Shown: positions 1-7,956 of the stretch, piece after piece
How the letters are laid out: each line of letters starts with the position of its first letter
Position numbering within the stretch: the stretch's first letter is position 1
NCBI RefSeq assembly: GCF_003605735.1
Contig: NZ_QXTJ01000022.1
Location: forward strand, 117,256-172,056
DNA from: Pseudomonas sp. LS-2
GTDB lineage: Bacteria > Pseudomonadota > Gammaproteobacteria > Pseudomonadales > Pseudomonadaceae
Length of the DNA stretch: 54,801 bases
Direction: 5' to 3'
Notes under the pieces: generated by a model
Told to the model about the DNA's origin: nothing
Databases searched by the model: none
The model's input: the letters and a program-made list of their open reading frames with translations, nothing else
Position numbers and translations under genes: made by a program

Positions 1-441
1 CTCCTTGGCCACGTGCTGTGTCTGTTCCAGCGTGCCGCGCAAGGCCACGAAGCTGGGGTCGAACTGTTTGACATAGGCGTCGAGGATCTGCGGCGTGTCG
101 CGCTCGGGGTCGACGGTGATGAAAATCACCTGCAGGGTCTTGCCGTCCTCCCCCATGATCTTCTTGATCTGCGCAGCGCGGGCCAGCGCGGTCGGGCACA
201 CCGACGGGCACTGGGTGAAACCGAAGAACACCATCGGCATCAGGCCGCGATAGCTGGACAGCGTCTTGACCTCACCCTGGGTGTCGGTGAGTTTGAAGGT
301 ACGGCCCATGATCTTGTTGCTCAGATCCTTACCGTATTTGAAATCCAGCGCGGTGGTCGAACCATCGCAGCCTGCAAGCAGGCCCAGGCCCAGCAGGCCC
401 ATGCCGGTGACCACCTGACGGCGGGTCAGTAACTCATTCAT
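1..441 (-). CDS. SCO1/SenC family copper chaperone (partial, C-terminus beyond window)
   Basis: Reading the minus strand from an ATG at 441 gives a lipoprotein-like N-terminus (TRRQVVTGMGLLGLGLLAGC, a lipobox) and then the SCO/thioredoxin-like core with the copper-binding pair in FTQCPSVCP and the following TVDPERDTP segment. SCO proteins deliver copper to, or reduce the Cu(A) site of, cytochrome c oxidase at the outer face of the inner membrane. The reading frame stays open to base 1, so the C-terminal part, including the late conserved His, is outside the window. The gene lies 91 bases downstream of a DUF2946 gene on the same strand, which fits a copper or oxidase-assembly locus. Confidence 0.9.
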   Translation of the reverse strand, partial: MNELLTRRQVVTGMGLLGLGLLAGCDGSTTALDFKYGKDLSNKIMGRTFKLTDTQGEVKTLSSYRGLMPMVFFGFTQCPSVCPTALARAAQIKKIMGEDGKTLQVIFITVDPERDTPQILDAYVKQFDPSFVALRGTLEQTQHVAKE

Positions 442-532
442 CGTTCGAACTCTCTGAAGCAGCGACCGGTGTACAACCGGTCCTTACTCGTCCACGAAGG
501 ACGACGCCAAACAGCATCCGGACAACGCAGCC

Positions 533-910
533 TCAGGGGGCCTGTGGCGACCATCCGGGAAAGACGCGTCGCGGCGGTTTGCGCAATAGGTAGTCGGAAC
601 GGGGGACGGGCTTGCGCTTGATGCGTGCCAGCCAGCCCAGGCCGATGAAGAACACCAGCGACAACGCCAGGGTGCCGGCGAAGGCGCAATCGGTCATGGA
701 CAGTTTCATGAGCTGGGCATGATCGCCCATCTGCGCCATGTCCATCTGACTCGGCACGCCGTGGTGATCGTTGCAGACGGCGGATTCGCTGAACTGATTG
801 AACGCCCGCAACATCTGCCCATGACTCAGGCTGCACACCAATCCACTGAACAGCACGATGCCGTACAGCATCCAGGCGATGAGCGATTGATGGGTTCGGA
901 CGAATTTCAT
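533..910 (-). CDS. DUF2946 family protein
   Basis: A 125-residue protein starting MKFVRTHQSLIAWML; an in-frame ATG ten codons upstream (940) is less likely because MKF begins the hydrophobic N-terminal segment. There are two hydrophobic segments: residues about 10-28, containing a Cys, and about 75-95 (ALSLVFFIGLGWLA). Between them is a loop rich in Met, His and Asp (NDHHGVPSQMDMAQMGDHAQ) that could bind a metal. DUF2946 members are small, often lie next to copper genes, and have no firmly established function. The downstream SCO gene on the same strand supports a copper-related role; this is inference. No strong ribosome binding site was seen. Confidence 0.75.
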   Translation of the reverse strand: MKFVRTHQSLIAWMLYGIVLFSGLVCSLSHGQMLRAFNQFSESAVCNDHHGVPSQMDMAQMGDHAQLMKLSMTDCAFAGTLALSLVFFIGLGWLARIKRKPVPRSDYLLRKPPRRVFPGWSPQAP

Positions 911-1060
911 GGGGCGCAATTCTACATCGTTGCGCCCCATGACAGGTTTCAGGGCCAGACTGCCGGGTGCGACAAAACCGCGCAGGGCGTTATGTCTTCC
1001 TCGGGCAAATCCTGTTGCAGTCCGGCCGGACTGCTACAAGTGGCGTGCGGACGAAATAAC

Positions 1061-2401
1061 CTAAGCCGACTGCCGCGCGCCTTTTACAGCCTCCTGCTGT
1101 AACTCCCGCTCATGGCCCTGACGCAAACGCAGCGCGGCGATGGCCGCTACCACCAGCACCACGGCAATGACTTTCATGCCGTTCATGGCATTGCCGGTGC
1201 TCTGCTCGATCAGCCCCATCACCGATGGCCCGACGAAACCGCCCAACAGGCCCAGGCAATTGACGAATCCCAGCCCGCCAGCCAGGGCCGCGCCTTTGAG
1301 CCGTGAAGCCGGGTAAAGAAAGATGATCGACTGCACGACGAAGAACATTACCGCTGAAATGCAGAACCCCAGCAGGCTGATCACCGGCCCCGCCAGCGAC
1401 GCGATCACCAACCCCGCCGCCATAGTCAGCAAGCCGGTCACCAGCATGCGCCGCGACCGCTGCGCCGTGGTGGCGAAACGGGGCAAGGCAATGGCGCCCA
1501 GCGCTGCCGCGATCCAGGGCAGCGAGGTCAGCAGGCCGATCTGAACCGTGCTCAGGTCGCCGTCTTTGCCGATGATCCCCGGTAGGAAGCAGATCACGGT
1601 GTAGACGGTGATCTGATGGCAGAAGTAGCCGACGCTCGCCAGCAGGATCTGCGGCGTCAGGCATTGTTTGAGCGCATGACCGCCGTGCCCGGCACCCTCC
1701 TCGGCTTCCGTCGCCAACTGGCGCTCGATCTGCTGCGCTTCGGCTGGGCTCAACCAGCTCGCCTTGCTCGGGCGGTCCGGCAATTTCTTCCACACCACGA
1801 TGGCGAAGAACACCGCCGGCAACCCTTCGAGCATGAACATCCACTGCCAGCCATGCCAGCCGAACAGGCCATCGAGCTGCATCAGTGCGGCGCCCAAAGG
1901 GCCGCCGATGATGTTGGCCACACACACGCCCAGCAGGAAATAACCGGTGGCGCGGGCGCGCTGCTCACGTCCGAACCAGTAAGTGAGGTACAGCATTACG
2001 CCGGGAAACAGACCGGCTTCGGCAATCCCCAGCAACAAGCGCAAGACGTAGAACGACGTTTCGCCCTGGACGAAAGCCATGGCCGCCGAAATAAGCCCCC
2101 AGGTCACCATGATCCGGGCGATCCAGAATCGCGCGCCGACCTTGTGCATGATCAGGTTGCTCGGCACCTCGGACAGCGCATAGGTCAGAAAGAACAGCCC
2201 CGCGCCCAAGCCATAGGCCGCCGCGGAAATCCCCAGATCGACATCCAGCTGATGCTTGGCCAACGCGATGTTGGTGCGGTCGAGAAAACTCAGCACGTAG
2301 GCCGCGATCAGCAGCGGCATGAGTTTGACGAACAACAGCTTGTTCAGCGTGGCGGCATCGCGGGGTGAAGAAGGCGCTTCGGGCGTTTTTGTCATTGTCA
2401 T
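1061..2401 (-). CDS. MFS transporter, anion:cation symporter (ACS) type
   Basis: A 446-residue major facilitator with about 12 hydrophobic segments. ACS-like features are LSFLDRTNIALAKHQLDVDLG in the first helix and loop, RFWIARIMVTWGLISA, and LLGIAEAGLFPGVMLYLTYWF. The start is ATG 2401, with GAGG about 8 bases upstream; a second ATG follows two codons later. ACS members import organic anions such as tartrate, hydroxyphenylacetate or phthalate together with protons. It is the last gene of a GntR-SDR-BKACE-MFS operon, so it probably imports the acid degraded by the SDR and BKACE enzymes. The substrate cannot be told from sequence. Confidence 0.85.
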   Translation of the reverse strand: MTMTKTPEAPSSPRDAATLNKLLFVKLMPLLIAAYVLSFLDRTNIALAKHQLDVDLGISAAAYGLGAGLFFLTYALSEVPSNLIMHKVGARFWIARIMVTWGLISAAMAFVQGETSFYVLRLLLGIAEAGLFPGVMLYLTYWFGREQRARATGYFLLGVCVANIIGGPLGAALMQLDGLFGWHGWQWMFMLEGLPAVFFAIVVWKKLPDRPSKASWLSPAEAQQIERQLATEAEEGAGHGGHALKQCLTPQILLASVGYFCHQITVYTVICFLPGIIGKDGDLSTVQIGLLTSLPWIAAALGAIALPRFATTAQRSRRMLVTGLLTMAAGLVIASLAGPVISLLGFCISAVMFFVVQSIIFLYPASRLKGAALAGGLGFVNCLGLLGGFVGPSVMGLIEQSTGNAMNGMKVIAVVLVVAAIAALRLRQGHERELQQEAVKGARQSA

Positions 2402-2486
2402 TGCACGAACCTCGTTAATCTGGCGGCGGTATTGAACGGTGCGACCCGGCCGGCGGGCGCGCACCGTGTAAGCCCTGTGAATCGGA

Positions 2487-3419
2487 TCAGAAATCCACTT
2501 CGTTCTTGCCCTTGAGTGCGAGCATCTCCCGCGCCTCGTCCGGGGTCGCGACACGGCCACCGAGCGCCTCGATCACGGTACGAATGCGCTTGACCTGATC
2601 GGCGTTGGACGCCGCCAGTTTGCCGGGACCGTCCCACAGCGAATCTTCAAGGCCGACCCGCACGTTGCTGCCCATCGCCAGGCCCATGGTGCCCAATGGA
2701 ATCTGGTTGCGGCCGGCGCCCAGGATCGACCATTCATAGGCATCGCCGAACAGGCGGTCGGCGGTGCGACGCATGTGCGCCAGGTCTTCGGGGTGACCGC
2801 CGATACCGCCGCGCAGGCCGAACACCGACTGAATGAAGATCGGCGCCTTGAGCAGCCCGCGTTGCAGGAAATGCGCGGCGGTGTAGAGATGGCCGATGTC
2901 GTAGCACTCGATCTCGAAACGGGTGCGGTTCTCGGCGCAGGCGTTGAGGATGTGGGCGATGTCACGGAAAGTGTTGCGGAAGATGCGGTCGTCGCTTTCT
3001 TCCAGATACGGCCGCTCCCAGTCGTGTTTGAACTCGGTGAAACGGTCGAGCATTTCGTACAGGCCGAAGTTCATCGAACCCATGTTCAGCGACGCCAGTT
3101 CGGGCTTGAGCTGTGCCACCGGCTGCAGACGTTCTTCGACGCCCATGGTCGGTGCGCCGCCGGTGGTGATGTTGATCACCACATCGCTCTGGGCCTTGAT
3201 CTGCGGCAGGAACTGGCGGAACAGATCGACGTCCTGACTCGGGCGGCCGTCGAAGGGGTCACGGGCGTGCAAGTGAACGATGGCAGCGCCGGCATCGGCG
3301 GCACAGATGGCGGCCTCGGCGATTTCCTGCGGGGTGATCGGCAGGTGCGGCGACATGGAAGGCGTGTGAATCGCACCGGTAACGGCGCACGTGATGATGA
3401 CCGGACGCTTTGTGGACAT
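2487..3419 (-). CDS. BKACE family beta-keto acid cleavage enzyme (DUF849)
   Basis: A 310-residue TIM-barrel enzyme of the 3-keto-5-aminohexanoate cleavage (Kce) / BKACE family. Known members condense a beta-keto acid with acetyl-CoA and split it into acetoacetate and a new acyl-CoA, using zinc. The zinc-binding HxH motif is at residues 49-51 (AAIVHLHARDP); INITTGG and GHPEDLAHM are also typical. The neighbours suggest its keto acid is made by the SDR encoded directly upstream and that the precursor enters through the MFS carrier downstream. No carnitine dehydrogenase or amine genes lie nearby, so the well-known carnitine and lysine-fermentation routes are unlikely. Confidence 0.88.
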   Translation of the reverse strand: MSTKRPVIITCAVTGAIHTPSMSPHLPITPQEIAEAAICAADAGAAIVHLHARDPFDGRPSQDVDLFRQFLPQIKAQSDVVINITTGGAPTMGVEERLQPVAQLKPELASLNMGSMNFGLYEMLDRFTEFKHDWERPYLEESDDRIFRNTFRDIAHILNACAENRTRFEIECYDIGHLYTAAHFLQRGLLKAPIFIQSVFGLRGGIGGHPEDLAHMRRTADRLFGDAYEWSILGAGRNQIPLGTMGLAMGSNVRVGLEDSLWDGPGKLAASNADQVKRIRTVIEALGGRVATPDEAREMLALKGKNEVDF

Positions 3420-3546
3420 GTGTGTTCTCCCTTGTTGTTCTTGATGAGAGTTGTTGTCGAGCTGTTTTGGTGAGCGCTGTTCGTGGTATGAGCGGGTATG
3501 GATGTGTCGCTGTTGGTGGTGTTGAAAACGGTGAATGCCGGTGCGC

Positions 3547-4335
3547 TCAGAGGTACTCGACGTTGCCGTCGACGCTGATGGCCTGCCCGGTCACGTTGCG
3601 GGCCGCCGGCGAGCAGAGGAACAGCGCCATGGCGGCGACGTCTTCGGCGGTGACCATGCGTTTCAGGGAAATCTTCTTCAGGTACTCCTGACGCATCTCG
3701 GATTCCGGCACATTCAGTTGCTCGGCGCGGGCGCGAATCACCCCATCCATGCGCGGGCCTTCGACGATGCCAGGCAGCAGCGCGTTGACCCGGATGTCGC
3801 TCTCGCCCAGCTCCGAAGCCAGGGATTTCATCAGGCCGACGATGGCCCATTTGGTCGCCGCGTAAGGCGTGCGCCAGGCATACCCCAGACGTCCCGCCAC
3901 CGAGGCGATGTGGATAAGATGCGCGTTTGACGATTCCTTCAGCAGCGGCACGGCGTGGTGAGCGAAGCGATATTGCGCGGTGAGGTTGATGTCTATCGTG
4001 CGCTGCCAGTCCTGATCGGTAATGGCGTCGATCCCGGCCGTGGGCCCAGCGATGCCGGCGTTGTTGACCAGCACGTCGAGACCGCCGAACCGCTCGCGCT
4101 GCACCTTGAACACCGCCTCGATCTGCGCGGCATCGCCGACATCGGCGCGGGTCGCCACGCTGTCCGGAAAACGGTCGCGAAATGCCGCCAGCGCCGATTC
4201 GCTGACATCGCACACGTGCACCTTGGCACCCGCTTCGATGTAGGCCGCGGCCAGCACTTCACCGATCCCGGCAGCACCGCCGGAGATCAGAACCCGCAGG
4301 CCGCTGTAGGGAATCAATCGATTGAGAACGCTCAT
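3547..4335 (-). CDS. SDR family oxidoreductase (catabolic operon)
   Basis: A 262-residue classical short-chain dehydrogenase. The cofactor motif is ISGGAAGIGE (residues about 18-27). VNNAG, the catalytic Ser in HIASVAG, and the YxxxK motif in TPYAATKWA are all present. CDVSESAL after the second strand, with an Asp, suggests preference for NAD. The start ATG at 4335 overlaps the stop of the GntR gene (ATGA), pointing to translational coupling. In context it probably oxidises a beta-hydroxy acid to the beta-keto acid that the next gene product (BKACE) cleaves; this is inference. Confidence 0.88.
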   Translation of the reverse strand: MSVLNRLIPYSGLRVLISGGAAGIGEVLAAAYIEAGAKVHVCDVSESALAAFRDRFPDSVATRADVGDAAQIEAVFKVQRERFGGLDVLVNNAGIAGPTAGIDAITDQDWQRTIDINLTAQYRFAHHAVPLLKESSNAHLIHIASVAGRLGYAWRTPYAATKWAIVGLMKSLASELGESDIRVNALLPGIVEGPRMDGVIRARAEQLNVPESEMRQEYLKKISLKRMVTAEDVAAMALFLCSPAARNVTGQAISVDGNVEYL

Positions 4336-5054
4336 GCTTTTTTCACTCCTGAAGCAGACGACCGCGCACGGTCGTCGTTGACGAGCAGACGCGCCAGCGA
4401 ATCGGCGGCCTGCATGATGTCGTCGGTCACCGCCGCCCGTGCCGCCGAACCATCGCGGGCGGCGAGCGCTTCGACGATGCGGTTGTGGGCCTCCATCGAG
4501 CGCTGCAAATGCGCCTTGTCTGGCGCGACCAGGGCGAAACACGGCCCCATGTGCAGCCAGAAATTCTCAACGGCAGCGACGGTCAGTTCAGCCTGGGCCA
4601 CGGCGTAGATGCGCCGGTGAAAGGCGAAGTTGGTCCACAGATAGCGCGACACGTCGACCTTGTCGGCGGCTTGCTGCATCTGCCGGCACAGCTCGCTGAT
4701 GTCAGCCAGATCGGCGTCGTTGAGCAGCACCACCGCGCGCTCGGCCAGCAGGCCTTCGAGGGCGACGCGGGCATCTCGAATCTCCCGCAGGCGCTCCGGC
4801 GTCATGACGCGCACCCTCAGGCGGGCAGTTTCGGTGACTTCAAAAGCGTTTTCCGCGCTCAGCCGGTGCAGCGCTTCGCGCACTGGCATGGGGCTTGAGC
4901 CCAGCGCGTCGGCAAGGCCACGGATGGTGAGTTTCTGACCGGGCTGAAAGCGCCCGCTCATCAATGCTTCGCGGATCTGCCGGTAGACCTGATCCTGCAA
5001 GGTGTCGCGCGAGACCGGACGCAGGGTCGGCAAGGGAATGGGGCGATCTGTCAT
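4332..5054 (-). CDS. GntR family transcriptional regulator, FCD (FadR-like) subfamily
   Basis: A 240-residue regulator with an N-terminal winged helix (LQDQVYRQIREALMSGRFQPGQKLTIRGLADALG then SPMPVREALHRL) and an all-helical C-terminal FCD domain that binds a small ligand, often with a metal held by Asp/His residues (DARVALEGLLAE, FHRRIY, HNRIVEAL). The start is taken at ATG 5054 (MTDRPIPLPTL); upstream extensions lack domain character. It is the first gene of the SDR-BKACE-MFS operon and overlaps the SDR start by 4 bases. A TGTGATCACA palindrome 42 bases upstream is the likely autoregulatory operator. Confidence 0.88.
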   Translation of the reverse strand: MTDRPIPLPTLRPVSRDTLQDQVYRQIREALMSGRFQPGQKLTIRGLADALGSSPMPVREALHRLSAENAFEVTETARLRVRVMTPERLREIRDARVALEGLLAERAVVLLNDADLADISELCRQMQQAADKVDVSRYLWTNFAFHRRIYAVAQAELTVAAVENFWLHMGPCFALVAPDKAHLQRSMEAHNRIVEALAARDGSAARAAVTDDIMQAADSLARLLVNDDRARSSASGVKKA

Positions 5055-5095
5055 GGGGAGAGAAGCCTTGTGTTGTCGTTCTTGTGGTTGAAATA

Positions 5096-5105
5096 TGTGA
5101 TCACA
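5096..5105. promoter_or_regulatory. Probable GntR/FCD operator palindrome
   Basis: Perfect 10-base palindrome TGTGATCACA in an A/T-rich stretch between the divergent GntR gene (start 5054) and the acyl-CoA dehydrogenase-like gene (start 5249). FCD-type GntR proteins commonly bind short palindromes of this general form, so it is the best candidate operator for the GntR operon and possibly for the divergent operon. Binding is inferred from position and symmetry only. Confidence 0.55.
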
Positions 5106-5248
5106 AATCAAATAAGTCAAATCATTTCCCAGTATGACTTTGTGTGACGGGCGCAGATTGTTTGAACCCCGCCCCGCCACGGCTGCCGAATCTGATGGGC
5201 AACGCGCGCATGCCGCGACAGCGTTGAAATGGACGAAGAGGCTCTGCA

Positions 5249-6277
5249 ATGCAGGACGACGCACAAGGCATTGAGGCGGTGCTGGCGGATTTCGCCCGCC
5301 GGCCCAACCCGACGATGATCGACGACAGGCTGCGCGATGCCATGCGCCTGTGCGTCCAGCGAGGTCTGGATCAGCTGCCATTGCCCGGCGGCGGCCACAC
5401 CCTCACCCGCTGGCAGCGACTGGCGGCGGTCGGCGGAATCGACCTGGCGCTGCTCAAACTCTATGAAGGCCACACCGACGCCTTGGCGATTCTGCGCGAA
5501 CTTGATTGCCAGCCATTCAGCGAGCCCGGCATCTGGGGTGTATGGGCTGCCGAACCGCCGAATGCGCGGGTCATTATCAGCGAGCGTCGCGGCGACGAAG
5601 TACGCTTGAATGGGCTCAAGGCGTGGTGCTCCGGCGCGCAGCAAATCGACTACGCGCTGATCACTGCCTGGACCGAGCAGGAGCAACCGCAACTGATCGC
5701 CGTGAATCTCGATCAACCCGGTGTGAACATTGATGCCCAGGCCTGGCAAGCTGTCGGCATGGGCAGCACGGCGAGCGTCGACGTGCATTTCGAAGGCGCC
5801 CTCGGGCAGTGCGTCGGCAACAGTGGCGCGTATCTGTCCAGGCCCGGATTCTGGCAAGGCGGCGCTGGCATCGCAGCGGCCTGGTATGGCGCGGCCGTGG
5901 CACTGGCTCTCGCGCTGCATCGACAGCGGCAGAACGGCCGTCCCGATCCCCACGCTGACGCTCATCTGGGCGCGGTCGATGCTGCGCTCTGTGGGGCGTC
6001 CTCCGCCTTGCGAGCCTGTGCGACGTGGATCGATGCTCACCCAGATGACGATGCGAGTTTGCCGGTGCAGCGGGTTCGCGCCCAGGTCGAAATGGCGGTT
6101 GAACAGGTCTGCCGGCACGTCGGGCGAGCGCTGGGTGCCGCGCCGTTTTGCCGCGATCCGCACTTCGCCCGACTGGCGGTGGACTTGCCGGTGTTCATCC
6201 GACAAAGCCACGCCGAGCGGGACCTGGCGAATCTCGGCCAGGCGATCGCCGCCACGACACAGGAGTGGTCACTATGA
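5249..6277 (+). CDS. Acyl-CoA dehydrogenase-like flavoprotein
   Basis: A 342-residue protein with the acyl-CoA dehydrogenase pattern: an N-terminal helical part, a middle beta domain (GIWGVWAAEPPNARVII, LNGLKAWCSGAQQIDYALITA, the WCSGA flavin-loop equivalent) and a helical C-terminal part. It is shorter than the usual 380 residues, so it may be a specialised member rather than a fatty acid degradation enzyme. The start ATG has GAGG seven bases upstream. Its stop overlaps the next start (ATGA at 6274-6277), and the following two genes are joined the same way, so all three are probably translated together. The substrate is unknown. Confidence 0.82.
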   Translation: MQDDAQGIEAVLADFARRPNPTMIDDRLRDAMRLCVQRGLDQLPLPGGGHTLTRWQRLAAVGGIDLALLKLYEGHTDALAILRELDCQPFSEPGIWGVWAAEPPNARVIISERRGDEVRLNGLKAWCSGAQQIDYALITAWTEQEQPQLIAVNLDQPGVNIDAQAWQAVGMGSTASVDVHFEGALGQCVGNSGAYLSRPGFWQGGAGIAAAWYGAAVALALALHRQRQNGRPDPHADAHLGAVDAALCGASSALRACATWIDAHPDDDASLPVQRVRAQVEMAVEQVCRHVGRALGAAPFCRDPHFARLAVDLPVFIRQSHAERDLANLGQAIAATTQEWSL

Positions 6278-7035
6278 CTGCGGCACAACCCTTCGGCGTC
6301 AGCGGAACCCCTTTGAGTGAATGGCAGAACAGCACGGCGTTGCGCGGCGCATTGGCGGTGACTGTCGAGGAGCTGGTGCCTGCGGGTGCGAGGCTGGTGG
6401 TGCTCGCGCCCCATCCGGATGATGAAATCCTGACCTGCGGTGGTCTTCTGGCTGCGATGCTCGAGCGCCAGGATGACGTGCAGTTGATTTCGATCACCGA
6501 CGGCGAAGGCAGCCATCCCGGTTCCGTCCAGTGGCCCACATCTAGGCTGCGCATCGCCCGCCAAAGAGAAAGCGAGTGCGCGCTGGCGAGCCTGGGTTTC
6601 GATGTGCCTCGGTTGTCCTGGCAACGGCTTGGCATCGCCGACGGGCAGGTCGCGGAACACGCCGAGTCGCTGATTGCACTGCTGAGCGAGGATCTGCGTT
6701 CGAGCGATGTACTGCTGACCACCTGGCGCCACGATGGGCACTGCGATCATGAGGCGGTGGGACACTGTGCAGCGCAAGCGGCGGCCAACGCAGGCGCGAC
6801 GCTGCTGGAGGTGCCGGTCTGGGCCTGGCACTGGGCCGAGCCGAACGACCCGCGAATTCCTTGGGACCGGGCGCGCAAGCTGTCACTGAATGATGATCAA
6901 CAGATGCGCAAACGTCGAGCAATCAATGCGCACCTCAGCCAATTGCAACCCGACTGCAGCACCGGCGCCCCACCGGTGCTTGACCCCATCACGCTGGAGC
7001 GACTGCTGCAGCCTTTCGAACTGGTGTTCCTGTGA
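6274..7035 (+). CDS. PIG-L family (LmbE-like) deacetylase
   Basis: A 253-residue protein starting MTAAQPFGVSG at the ATG overlapping the previous stop. The zinc-site signature is APHPDDEILTCGG (residues about 45-57), with the third ligand region in WRHDGHCDHEAVG. PIG-L enzymes remove N-acetyl or N-acyl groups from amino sugars (GlcNAc-PI, mycothiol and bacillithiol precursors, antibiotics). The next gene encodes a NodS-like methyltransferase; NodS in rhizobia methylates the amine freed by deacetylation. The pairing suggests successive deacetylation and methylation of an amino sugar, as inference. Confidence 0.88.
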   Translation: MTAAQPFGVSGTPLSEWQNSTALRGALAVTVEELVPAGARLVVLAPHPDDEILTCGGLLAAMLERQDDVQLISITDGEGSHPGSVQWPTSRLRIARQRESECALASLGFDVPRLSWQRLGIADGQVAEHAESLIALLSEDLRSSDVLLTTWRHDGHCDHEAVGHCAAQAAANAGATLLEVPVWAWHWAEPNDPRIPWDRARKLSLNDDQQMRKRRAINAHLSQLQPDCSTGAPPVLDPITLERLLQPFELVFL

Positions 7036-7631
7036 GCCTTCCTGCCGACTATTTCGATGAACTGTTTGCCGACAGCGATGACCCGTGGGCCTTCCGCACC
7101 CGCTGGTATGAACAGCGCAAACGCGACCTGACCCTCGCCGCCCTGCCCCGTCAGCGCTATAGCCGAGTATTCGAACCCGGCTGCGCCAATGGCGAACTGA
7201 GCCTGCGCCTGGCGCAACGCTGCGACACGCTGCTGTGCATGGACATGAGCGCCAGAGCCGTGGAACTCGCCCGCGGTCGGTTGGCTCCCTACCCGCGGGC
7301 CGAGGTCGTCGAAGGTTGCCTGCCTGGCGACTGGCCGCAAGGCACGTTCGACCTGATCGTGATCAGCGAGTGGGCGTATTACCTGGAGCCCGCGCAGTTC
7401 GTGCAGGTCATCGAACGCATCGTCTCAAGCCTCACACCCGATGGCGCGGTGCTGGCCTGTCACTGGCTGCACCCGATCGACGGCTGCCCGATGCAGGCTC
7501 ACGAGGCCCACGCCCTGCTCGATGAACACCTCTCGATGCCCCGCACGCTCAGGCACGAAGAAACGGATTTTCTCCTGGAACTGTGGAGCCGACAGCCAGG
7601 CGGGATCGATCTGGAGGAACGGATCCTGTAA
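7032..7631 (+). CDS. Class I SAM-dependent methyltransferase, NodS-like
   Basis: A 199-residue methyltransferase starting at GTG 7032, which overlaps the PIG-L stop (GTGA). The SAM-binding motif I is VFEPGCANGELSLRLA (residues about 46-61), followed by MDMSARAVELAR and the post-I segment FDLIVISEWAYYL. The N-terminal DYFDELFADSDDPWAFRTRWYEQRKRD block is characteristic of NodS-like proteins, which N-methylate deacetylated chito-oligosaccharides in rhizobia. No nodulation genes are present, so the real acceptor is unknown. It ends the ACAD-PIG-L-methyltransferase operon; repeats follow immediately. Confidence 0.85.
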   Translation: MSLPADYFDELFADSDDPWAFRTRWYEQRKRDLTLAALPRQRYSRVFEPGCANGELSLRLAQRCDTLLCMDMSARAVELARGRLAPYPRAEVVEGCLPGDWPQGTFDLIVISEWAYYLEPAQFVQVIERIVSSLTPDGAVLACHWLHPIDGCPMQAHEAHALLDEHLSMPRTLRHEETDFLLELWSRQPGGIDLEERIL

Positions 7632-7956
7632 GACCGTGCGGTCATCAGCGAGCCGGACTGCTGCAGAAATCGCGGTGGACCGACCTGTGCTGCGCGCAAG
7701 CCTGCGGTGTAGGAGTGAGCTTGCTCGCGATAGCGGTGAATCAGCCATGCACGCGTCGGCTGAACCACCGCTTCGCGACCGTCATAACCTCCGATTGCTC
7801 CTACAGGGCTTGCGTCGTGGCGCGGAGCGTGGGAACGATCATGGAAATCATCAACGCTTGTGGAACACGTCAGGTGGCGGTGGCACCTGCTTTTGGTTCT
7901 GGCCGAAGACCTTGGAAGCCGGGTGCCAACCTCAACCTTGCGTGATGGGCTGCCGC
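7632..7956. other. Gap with REP-like repeats, no gene
   Basis: The 325 bases between the methyltransferase gene and the convergent kinase gene contain a REP-type inverted pair and one copy of the short Pseudomonas element containing GCGGAGCGTGGGAACGATC (about 7821-7840). No convincing coding sequence was seen. If a fourth gene of the trio once existed here, nothing recognisable remains. Confidence 0.7.
7708..7805. repeat. REP/REPIN-type inverted repeat pair
   Basis: The left arm begins TGTAGGAGTGAGCTTGCTCG and continues GCGATAGCGGTG; the right arm is the imperfect inverse, with CACCGCTTCGCGACC and ending CTCCTACA. This arrangement of two inverted REP units around a short spacer is widespread between genes in P. 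fluorescens-group genomes. It lies in the convergent interval after the methyltransferase gene and may also stop transcription. Confidence 0.8.

Noticed and set aside
7708..7840. CRISPR-like repeats near 7.7 kb and 11.2-11.4 kb
   Set aside because: The repeats are inverted or composite hairpins without regular spacers; they are REP-type elements.
7821..7945. Remnant of a fourth gene (glycosyltransferase) after the methyltransferase gene
   Set aside because: The interval is filled by repeats and no frame resembles a glycosyltransferase.
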